From contig CAKOHQ010000008.1 of NCBI GenBank assembly GCA_934085875.1, forward strand, positions 1-35,110: a DNA stretch of 35,110 nucleotides, given 5' to 3'. A program made the translations under genes and the position numbers. Shown here piece by piece: positions 8,700-15,622 of the stretch. The notes beneath the pieces were generated by a model, which was given only the letters and a program-made list of their open reading frames with translations, did not search any database and was not told the DNA's origin. This DNA comes from an uncultured Bacilli bacterium. Its GTDB lineage: Bacteria; Bacillota_I; Bacilli_A; RF39; UBA660. The number at the start of each line of letters is the position of its first letter. Positions within the stretch are counted from its first letter, which is position 1.

Positions 8700-9107
8700 A
8701 TGAATAAAAAAGGATTTACGTTAGTTGAGTTATTAGCAGTGTTAGTTTTAATAGGTTTATTAATAGGTATTGCTGTACCCGGTATTAATAAAATAAGTTC
8801 TAATATGAAGAAAAAATCCTATAATCAAAAAGTAAAATTAATAGAGAGTGCAGCAGTTTTATGGGGACAAGATAATAAAACCAGATTGCAAACAGAATCT
8901 AATTGTATAAAAGATGAAAACAACCAATTTCTTCCGTGCTGTCGTATAAAAGTTAATGACTTATTAACTGAAAACTATTTAGATAGTGATAACAATAGTG
9001 GTAAAGTAATAAATCCTGAAACTAATAAAGATATGAATGGTTGTGAAGTGCGTGTATATAAACAAAATAAAAGAGTATATGCTAAAATTGGAGAAAATTG
9101 CAATTAA
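8700..9107 (+). CDS. Type IV pilin/pseudopilin-like protein, paralogue of its neighbour
   Basis: A 135-residue protein with the prepilin N-terminus MNKKGFTLVELLAVLVLIG and the same plan as the gene ten bases upstream: a hydrophobic helix, then KVKLIESAAVLWGQDN (compare KVKNIEKAAIVYGQNH), and a C-terminal CEVRVYKQNKRVYAKI block (compare CEIQIYQKYGKIYAVY). The two probably arose by tandem duplication and are co-transcribed; AAGGTG in the intergenic gap serves as ribosome binding site. Five Cys in the head suggest disulphides in an exported protein. Its role (DNA uptake, adhesion or minor pseudopilin) cannot be told from sequence. Confidence 0.85.
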   Translation: MNKKGFTLVELLAVLVLIGLLIGIAVPGINKISSNMKKKSYNQKVKLIESAAVLWGQDNKTRLQTESNCIKDENNQFLPCCRIKVNDLLTENYLDSDNNSGKVINPETNKDMNGCEVRVYKQNKRVYAKIGENCN

Positions 9108-9114
9108 TGCTAAT

Positions 9115-9143
9115 AAAAATAGTCTTTTGATGGACTTTTTTTT
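9115..9143 (+). terminator. Terminator after the pseudopilin pair
   Basis: A stem of 10 bp with one mismatch (9115-9124 with 9133-9142), loop TTTTGATG, and a run of T that forms both the 3' arm and the tail. Confidence 0.8.
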
Positions 9144-9174
9144 ATATATTTGATACTATTTATATGGTGATGGT

Positions 9175-9819
9175 ATGAAATTTTTGAGAGAACTTGGTAT
9201 AGATATAAAAAATAAAGAATTATTATATACAGCATTAACACATACAAGTTATGCAAATGAAAACAATTGTGAAAGTTATGAAAGACTTGAATATTTAGGC
9301 GATGCAGTATTAGAACTTATAATGAGTGAATATTTTTATTTAAATAATAATTATAGTGAAGGTGAAATGAGTAAAATAAGAGCTAGGTATGTTTGTGAGT
9401 CAGCTTTGTATGAATATGCTAAACAAATAAATTTAATTCCATATATAAAAGTAGGACATGGTATACATTCAGAAAATGAAACTATAATAGCAGATATATT
9501 TGAGGCAGTACTTGCAGTAATATATTTAGATAAAGGATATGAAGTTGCAAAAGAATATATATATAAAATAGTAATACCATATGTTTTAGAAAATAAAATA
9601 TTCTTAAGTGACTATAAATCCCATTTACAAGAAATGGTACAGACAGAAAAAAAGTCATTAGAATATGAGTTAGTAAAAGAAACTGGTCCTTCACATGATA
9701 AAACATTTAAAGTTAATGTTTTGGTAGATGGAATTGTATTTGGAACTGGTATAGGTAAAAGTAAGAAACAAGCAGAGCAAAATGCTGCAAAAGATGCAAT
9801 AAAAAAGGTGGCAAAATAA
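9175..9819 (+). CDS. rnc: Ribonuclease III
   Basis: This double-stranded RNA endonuclease processes rRNA precursors and structured RNAs. The signature YERLEYLGDAVLEL, with the catalytic acidic residues, lies near residue 39, and the second acidic patch DIFEAVLAVIYLDKG near 108. A C-terminal dsRNA-binding domain covers about 142-214 (YKSHLQEMVQ ... GIGKSKKQAEQNAAKDAIKK). At 214 residues it is slightly compact. The coding sequence ends directly at the smc start with no gap, the conserved rnc-smc order of Bacillota. GGTGATGG precedes the ATG. Confidence 0.95.
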   Translation: MKFLRELGIDIKNKELLYTALTHTSYANENNCESYERLEYLGDAVLELIMSEYFYLNNNYSEGEMSKIRARYVCESALYEYAKQINLIPYIKVGHGIHSENETIIADIFEAVLAVIYLDKGYEVAKEYIYKIVIPYVLENKIFLSDYKSHLQEMVQTEKKSLEYELVKETGPSHDKTFKVNVLVDGIVFGTGIGKSKKQAEQNAAKDAIKKVAK

Positions 9820-12765
9820 ATGAAGTTGTTAAGTATCAAAGCACATGGTTTTAAATCATTTGCAGATAAAATAGAAATTAATTTAGTAGGTGGAATAACT
9901 GGTATAGTTGGTCCTAATGGAAGCGGAAAATCTAATATTGTAGATGCTGTTAAATGGGTTTTAGGTGAACAATCTATAAAAAACTTAAGAGGACAAGAAC
10001 ATATGACTGATGTTATATTTAGTGGTAGCAAATCAAGAAAAGCAATGACCAGAGCTTGGGTTAGTTTAACATTTGATAATACTGATCATTATTTAAAAAG
10101 TGATTTTGATATATTAGAAATAAAAAGAGTAGTATATTCAACTGGAGAAAATGAATATTTTATAAATAATAGTAAAGTAAGATTAAAAGATATAACAGAA
10201 TTATTTATTGATAGTGGAAGTAGCACAAATTCATTTAGTATAATTTCACAAGGTAAAATAAGTGAAATACTAAGTGGTAAAGTAAGTGATAGAAGAAGCA
10301 TTATTGAAGAAGCCGCTGGCGTATTAAAATATAAAAAACATAAAGAAGAAACTTTAAGAAAAATAGATAAAGCTAATGATAATATTGATAAAGTTAACTT
10401 AGTTATTAGAGAATTAGAAACACAATTAGAACCCTTAAAACAAGAAAAAGACAAAGCTATAAAATATAAAAGATTAAAAAGTGAACATGATGAATTAGAT
10501 ATAATATTAACTGGTGTTGATTTAAAAAATAGCTTTGATTTAACCAATGAATTAAAAAATAAAATAAATATATTAAATGAAGAAATAAATAAAATTGATA
10601 CAAATAATATAAATGATTCTAGTGTAATAGAAAAATTAAAACTTAATAATATTAATTTAGATAGTAAAATAAATGAATTGCAAGATCAATTAATTAATTT
10701 AAATAAAGAAATAAACGAAGTTGAAAGAGATAGACAAGTAACTTTAGAACGTAAAAAATTTGAAGTAGATGATATAAAATTACAAAATAATATAGTTAAT
10801 TTAAAAGAAAAAGAATTAGAATTAAATAAAGATATAGAAGTAATTGATTATCAATTAAAAGAATTAAATAATGATAAAGATAATATATTAAAAGAAATAA
10901 ATGATATAAAAAAAGATTTAGAAAATAAACAAAAAGAATACAATGAATTAAAAAGTAAATATAATACAAAAAATATTAATAAATTAAATATAATTAATAA
11001 AATAAATATATTAGAAAATAATATATTAAATGAAAATAATATTCCTACTAGTGTTAAAAATATAATTAATAGTAAAAGTCTTAAAGGTATACATAATATA
11101 GTTGGAAACTTGATTAGTACTGATATAAAATATAAGGATGCACTTAATATAGCATTAGGATATAGTACAAATGTAGTAATTGTTGATAATGAAGAGAGTG
11201 CAAAAAATGCTATAAATTATTTAAAACAAAATAAACTAGGTAGAGCAACATTTTATCCACTTAATATAATAAAACCAAAATATATAAATGAAGATATATT
11301 AAATAAAATAAGTAATACAAAAGGTTTTATAGATACATTAGATAATTTAGTAGACTATGATAATAAGTATACAAATATTATTAAAAATTTATTAGGTAAT
11401 ATTATTGTTGTAGATAATATAGATAATATGAATATTATAGGTGAAAAAATAAATTATTCATATAGAGTTGTATCATTAGATGGTGATATATTACATACTG
11501 GAGGTAGTATAACAGGTGGTACTATTAAACAAAATAATAGTATACTATTAGATAGATACGAACTTGAAACTAACAAAAATGAATTAAAAAATATTGATAA
11601 TGATTTAAATAATATAAATGATAAGATAAATAATATAGATACTAATATAAATGATATATTAAATAATAGATTAATTATTAATGATAAATATAATAATATT
11701 ATTAATAAAATAGATATAAAAACTAAAGAAAAAAATAATTTAATTATAGAGCAAAATAATGTACTTAAAGAAATAGATGGAAACAAAAATATATTAAATA
11801 GTAGTATTGATAAAACTTTAGAAGAATTATTAAATAAATATTATAAACTAAATAGTAATAAAGAAATATTAGAAAGTGATTTAAATAAATTAAAAATAGA
11901 AAAGAATGATATTTCTACACATATTACAGAATTAGAATTAAATAATAAAAAAATAAATAATAATTATAATAAGTTAATGAGTGAACTAAAAGATAATGAA
12001 ATAGAATTAAGTAAATATGAAATAAAAATGGATAATAATTTAATTAAATTAAATGAAGAATATCATATTACTTATGATTATATAATAAAGAATTATGATT
12101 TAAATATAGATGTTAAATCTAGTAGTAATAAATTAAATACGATTAAAAGAGAATTAAGTTTATTAAATGAAGTTAATTTAGGAAGTATAGATGAATTTGA
12201 TAGAGTCAATGAAAGATTTGAATTTTTAACTAATCAAAAATTAGATTTAGTAGAATCTATTAATAATTTAATGGAAGTAATTAATGAATTAGATGAAACT
12301 ATGAAAGAAAAATTTATAGAGACATTTAATAAAGTTAATATAGAATTTAATAAAGTATTTAAAAAGTTATTTAAAGGTGGTATAGGAGAATTACATTTAA
12401 CAGATCCTACTGATTTACTCAATACTGGTGTAGATATTACAGCTTGCCCTCCAGGAAAGACTCTTAAAAGTATTAATTTACTTTCTGGTGGAGAAAAAAC
12501 TTTAACAGCAATAGCATTATTATTTGCAATACTTAATATAAGATATGTACCATTTTGTATACTTGATGAAGTAGAAGCAGCTTTAGATGAAGCAAATGTT
12601 GATATGTTTGGTAATTATATAAAAGAATATGAAAATAAAACAGAATTTATAATAATAACACATAAAAAACGTACTATGGAATATGCTAATACTTTATATG
12701 GTATAACTATGCAAGAAAGTGGTATATCTAAATTAGTTAGTGTAAAGTTAGATGATATTAAATAA
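9820..12765 (+). CDS. smc: Chromosome segregation ATPase SMC (shortened coiled coil)
   Basis: The SMC subunit of condensin organises and segregates the chromosome. Walker A GPNGSGKSNIVDAVKW lies at about residues 32-47. Coiled coil runs from about 160 to 385, a hinge domain of roughly 400-540 contains KGIHNIVGNLI and GGSITGGT, and coiled coil resumes to about 780. The ABC signature LLSGGEKTLTAIALL is at 887-901 and Walker B FCILDEVEAALDEANV near 912-927. All catalytic motifs are intact. The length of 981 residues is about 200 below a typical Bacillota SMC, and the missing length is in the coils, which are extremely rich in Asn, Ile, Lys and Asp. It starts immediately after the rnc stop. scpA and scpB are not in the window. 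Confidence 0.96.
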   Translation: MKLLSIKAHGFKSFADKIEINLVGGITGIVGPNGSGKSNIVDAVKWVLGEQSIKNLRGQEHMTDVIFSGSKSRKAMTRAWVSLTFDNTDHYLKSDFDILEIKRVVYSTGENEYFINNSKVRLKDITELFIDSGSSTNSFSIISQGKISEILSGKVSDRRSIIEEAAGVLKYKKHKEETLRKIDKANDNIDKVNLVIRELETQLEPLKQEKDKAIKYKRLKSEHDELDIILTGVDLKNSFDLTNELKNKINILNEEINKIDTNNINDSSVIEKLKLNNINLDSKINELQDQLINLNKEINEVERDRQVTLERKKFEVDDIKLQNNIVNLKEKELELNKDIEVIDYQLKELNNDKDNILKEINDIKKDLENKQKEYNELKSKYNTKNINKLNIINKINILENNILNENNIPTSVKNIINSKSLKGIHNIVGNLISTDIKYKDALNIALGYSTNVVIVDNEESAKNAINYLKQNKLGRATFYPLNIIKPKYINEDILNKISNTKGFIDTLDNLVDYDNKYTNIIKNLLGNIIVVDNIDNMNIIGEKINYSYRVVSLDGDILHTGGSITGGTIKQNNSILLDRYELETNKNELKNIDNDLNNINDKINNIDTNINDILNNRLIINDKYNNIINKIDIKTKEKNNLIIEQNNVLKEIDGNKNILNSSIDKTLEELLNKYYKLNSNKEILESDLNKLKIEKNDISTHITELELNNKKINNNYNKLMSELKDNEIELSKYEIKMDNNLIKLNEEYHITYDYIIKNYDLNIDVKSSSNKLNTIKRELSLLNEVNLGSIDEFDRVNERFEFLTNQKLDLVESINNLMEVINELDETMKEKFIETFNKVNIEFNKVFKKLFKGGIGELHLTDPTDLLNTGVDITACPPGKTLKSINLLSGGEKTLTAIALLFAILNIRYVPFCILDEVEAALDEANVDMFGNYIKEYENKTEFIIITHKKRTMEYANTLYGITMQESGISKLVSVKLDDIK

Positions 12766-12870
12766 AGTGTCTTAATATAAAAAGTTAAATATATTATAAA
12801 AAATATTGTGTTTTTAACAATTAAATGTTATATTTTTATTAGGGTAGAAATACCAAAAAGAATTAAAGTT

Positions 12871-13046
12871 TTGTACATAATAATTTGCAATTATAATGTA
12901 CATTTTAATTCGCAAATTAACATTTAATATATACGAAATTTTACGATTCATGAAAAAACTATGAAAACATATCTCTTCCCCAACCCCAAAAATCGTTGGG
13001 GGGGGGGGTATGAAGAAATATGTTTTTTCGTGATTTAAAAGGAGTG
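12871..13046 (+). promoter_or_regulatory. Complex leader of the 638-residue surface protein
   Basis: The ~290-base gap holds no gene. A possible promoter is TTGTAC (12871-12876) with TATAAT (12892-12897), although the 15-base spacer is short. GTACAT/ATGTAC (12873-12878, 12896-12901) and TAATTTGC/GCAAATTA (12881-12888, 12912-12919) are inverted repeats around the -10 box. Further down, AAAACATAT (12964-12972) pairs with ATATGTTTT (13018-13026) and encloses CCCCAAC/GTTGGGG, with T6 after it, like an intrinsic terminator. An upstream arm CATGAAAAAAC (12949-12959) can instead pair with GTTTTTTCGTG (13022-13032). The ribosome binding site AAAGGAG follows at about 13037-13043. Confidence 0.5.
12998..13008 (+). 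repeat. 11-G homopolymer tract
   Basis: Eleven consecutive G in a genome where G is scarce, 43 bases before the start codon of the surface protein and inside the loop-side arm of the leader hairpin. Such tracts change length by slippage, so phase variation is possible. Confidence 0.9.
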
Positions 13047-13051
13047 ATAGA

Positions 13052-14968
13052 ATGAATCGTAAACAAAGAATAATAGTTAGTGTAACAGGAATAATATTAG
13101 TTTTTTTAATTCTTGTAGGATTAACATATGCATATTTTTTAACTAAGATAAATGGTAATACTAATGATAAATCTATTAGTGTTACAACTGCTAATTTAGA
13201 AATTAAATATGAAGATAATAATGATATTATTACAGGAGATAAAATAGGACCTGGTACTACTTTACCTATAAAAGTATTTACAGTTATAAATAATGGTAAT
13301 ATGAATGTAGAATATAGTGTAGGTTTAGTAAATTTAATTAATACTTTTAGTATTACAGAAGATGTAGTATATAATGTAACTTGTAAATCTTATGATAAAG
13401 AGGGATTTAATTTAGGAACTGATGGAACTATTACAGGAACAGAAAATGGATCATGTAGTGGAGTAAATGAAAAAGAGTTTCCTACTTTAAATAGTTATAT
13501 AGTAACAAATAATATTGATGTAAATATAGTTCATGCTTATACTATGACAGTAACATATAAAGAAACAGGAACAGATCAAAGTATAGATATGAATAAAGAA
13601 TTATCTGCAAAAATAGATATATTTGATCCAGAATCATTAACTATACAAGGAAGTGTAACAAATTCAAGTGAGAATGATTATGTAGTAATACATAGTAAAG
13701 AACAAGAAAGTCAAATATTAAATGGTAGTTATAAATTTATAGGAATAACACCAGATAAACATACAATAACAATAAAGAATAGAAATACAACAGATACAAA
13801 GAGTGCATCATTAGATGTAGAAAAAGGAACACCTAATGTATCTGGATCAAAAATAATATATGATGAAGATAAGAATGTTGCTGATATGGGAATTAATATA
13901 AGTAGTAATACACTTACTTTGGATATAACAAAAATAACTAAACCAACGCGAACTTTAAAAGATACAATACTTTTAAGTGCAAAAAAAGGTGGAGAAAATC
14001 GAACAGTAATGGGTTCAACAGTAACAGAATTTACATCAATATCTGGCGAGAATGAAAGAGTACTTAATAATGCGCCAGATGACTATGGAACAAGTTATTA
14101 CTTTAGAGGAAATGTATTAGATAATTATGTAACATTTGCAGATAAAACATGGAGAATAGTCAGAATAAATGGAGATGGAAGTGTTAGACTTGTATTAAAT
14201 GATGTTGCAAAAGATGCAAATGGGGATATAATAAAAACAGCATTTAATTCTAGTTATAATGATAATGCATATGTAGGATATATGTATGGAACAGCAGGAA
14301 GTGCAACATATGATGCAACACACGAGAATATTAATGATAGTTTAATAAAACAAAAAGTAGATAAATGGTATGAAGATAATTTAAAAACGAGTTATGCAAA
14401 TTATTTAGTAGATACATTATTCTGTAATGATAAAATTCTTGCATCAGATGGTATTGGTGGAGTTGCGACACAACTAGGTTATGGAAAAAATAAAACATAT
14501 TATGCATCAGAAAGGAGATTGGAATACAGTTCTGGAATAACAAGTATAATAACATCAAAACCAACGTTTAAATGTGCAGAAAATGCAACAAATGATTATT
14601 CAAGATTTACAGTGAATGTTACAAATTTACCAAATGGAAATAAAACAAATGGAGATTTAAAATATCCAATAGGATTATTAACTGCAGATGAAGTAGCATA
14701 TGCAGGAGCATATAAATTTAATCAAGTAAATAAAACATATTATTTATATAATTCATCTATAACTTTAGGTTGGAGGCTTTCCTCTCCATATTGCTATCGT
14801 GATTCTACTGCATATGAGTGGTGTGTTGGTTATAAATCTGGTAGTGTTACCTACTGTAGTGTTGACGGTTCTTATGTTTTTCGCCCTAGTATCAATCTAA
14901 AGTCTAGTGTACTAATAAATGGCGGAGATGGAACTAGTTCAAATCCATATACATTAAAATTAAGTTAG
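13052..14968 (+). CDS. Secreted/membrane-anchored surface protein with TasA-like N-terminus
   Basis: This 638-residue protein has a basic start and one long hydrophobic segment (about 6-30, ending LTYAYFLTKINGNTND). The SxxTANLEIKYEDN stretch that follows is the style of SipW-processed TasA/camelysin proteins. About 35-180 is a beta-rich domain, and about 188-290 looks like a carboxypeptidase-regulatory-like repeat. The region from 300 on contains YYFRGNVLDNYVTFADKTWRIVRINGDG and ends with a Cys- and aromatic-rich segment, then FRPSINLKSS and a GGDGTSSNPYTL tail. I know this C-terminal module only as recurrent in uncharacterised gut Firmicutes proteins. Nucleotide composition changes sharply in that segment. 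Expression may depend on the unusual leader. Its function could be adhesion or a matrix role; this is inference. Confidence 0.75.
   Translation: MNRKQRIIVSVTGIILVFLILVGLTYAYFLTKINGNTNDKSISVTTANLEIKYEDNNDIITGDKIGPGTTLPIKVFTVINNGNMNVEYSVGLVNLINTFSITEDVVYNVTCKSYDKEGFNLGTDGTITGTENGSCSGVNEKEFPTLNSYIVTNNIDVNIVHAYTMTVTYKETGTDQSIDMNKELSAKIDIFDPESLTIQGSVTNSSENDYVVIHSKEQESQILNGSYKFIGITPDKHTITIKNRNTTDTKSASLDVEKGTPNVSGSKIIYDEDKNVADMGINISSNTLTLDITKITKPTRTLKDTILLSAKKGGENRTVMGSTVTEFTSISGENERVLNNAPDDYGTSYYFRGNVLDNYVTFADKTWRIVRINGDGSVRLVLNDVAKDANGDIIKTAFNSSYNDNAYVGYMYGTAGSATYDATHENINDSLIKQKVDKWYEDNLKTSYANYLVDTLFCNDKILASDGIGGVATQLGYGKNKTYYASERRLEYSSGITSIITSKPTFKCAENATNDYSRFTVNVTNLPNGNKTNGDLKYPIGLLTADEVAYAGAYKFNQVNKTYYLYNSSITLGWRLSSPYCYRDSTAYEWCVGYKSGSVTYCSVDGSYVFRPSINLKSSVLINGGDGTSSNPYTLKLS
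14764..14916 (+). other. Compositionally distinct 3' segment of the surface-protein gene
   Basis: About 150 bases encoding the W-, Y-, C- and S-rich segment before FRPSINLKSS use T- and C-ending codons and are clearly richer in G+C than the A-rich codons on both sides (for example aaaacaaatggagat upstream). The reading frame is continuous. Such a local block is what a diversified cassette (diversity-generating retroelement target or gene conversion) would look like, but no template copy or reverse transcriptase is seen here. Confidence 0.5.
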
Positions 14969-14975
14969 ATAAAAG

Positions 14976-15002
14976 AAATTGGTTTTTAGAACTAATTTTT
15001 TT
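14976..15002 (+). terminator. Terminator after the surface-protein gene
   Basis: AAATTGGTT (14976-14984) pairs with AACTAATTT (14990-14998) with one G-T pair and loop TTTAG, followed by T. It separates the surface gene from the next gene. Confidence 0.8.
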
Positions 15003-15011
15003 CATATATTT
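15003..15011 (+). promoter_or_regulatory. CATATATTT box, variant of the CATAnnnTA motif
   Basis: This lies directly after the preceding terminator and 6 bases before the ribosome binding site of the DUF11-like gene. It differs by one base from CATAnnnTA; it also resembles the SigE -10 CATACAnT. No clear -35 is seen. Confidence 0.3.
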
Positions 15012-15028
15012 AAGTGTAGGAGGTGACT

Positions 15029-15412
15029 ATGAACGAATTAACTAATATAGTAACCGCTGTTGGTAATTATAATAATGTTTCTACATCAATAACTTCTAAT
15101 ACATCTGTTGTTAATTTAGTTAGTGGTTTAACTATTACAAAAGAAGCTGATAAACAAAATTGGGCTAGTGGAGCGCTTACATATACAATTAAAATTAGTA
15201 ACTTAACTGATACTCCATACTTAAATCCAGTTTTAACAGATGAAATAGATACTACTAAAGTAGATTTTGTAACTGGAAGTGTAATGTTGAATGATGTAGA
15301 ACTTGGACAAGATAAATATAGTTTTAATAATAATACATTAACGATTAACTTAGAACAAGTTAATGCACAAACAACAGATACTATAACGTTTCGTGTTACT
15401 AAAAAAGCGTAA
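15029..15412 (+). CDS. DUF11-like repeat protein without signal peptide
   Basis: A 127-residue protein starting MNELTNIVTAVGNYNN. The body LTITKEADKQNWASGALTYTIKISN ... FVTGSVMLNDVEL ... LTINLEQVNAQTTDTITFRVTKKA matches the general DUF11/'conserved repeat' beta-sandwich found in cell-surface proteins. There is no signal peptide, no membrane segment and no anchor. GGAGGTGAC (15017-15025) supports the ATG at 15029; an in-frame GTG at 15023 lies inside the ribosome binding site. A homologue (about half the positions similar by eye) is encoded on the opposite strand at 17497-17880, on the other side of the beta-helix gene. It may be a spore-coat or other mother-cell-assembled structural protein; this is inference. 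Confidence 0.7.
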   Translation: MNELTNIVTAVGNYNNVSTSITSNTSVVNLVSGLTITKEADKQNWASGALTYTIKISNLTDTPYLNPVLTDEIDTTKVDFVTGSVMLNDVELGQDKYSFNNNTLTINLEQVNAQTTDTITFRVTKKA

Positions 15413-15597
15413 TACCTTCTTTATACTGAAAAATCAAACAAGTATATGTTGTAATAGTGAAGTAGTTTATAGTAATATGACTACTGTTGTTAGTCCTATA
15501 AATAAATATCGTGGTGGAAATACATATTGTGATACACCATATTGGAGATTATAATAACTTAATGTGATTTTTTCTTTATGTCATAAAAAATATACAA

Positions 15598-15606
15598 CAT
15601 AAAATA
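15598..15606 (+). promoter_or_regulatory. CATAAAATA box (SigK/SigE-like -10)
   Basis: CATAnnnTA placed 5 bases before the AGAGGTG ribosome binding site (15612-15618) of the beta-helix gene. Bacillus SigK -10 boxes have this form; a convincing -35 AC was not found here. Confidence 0.4.
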
Positions 15607-15622
15607 AAGTAAGAGGTGTATT

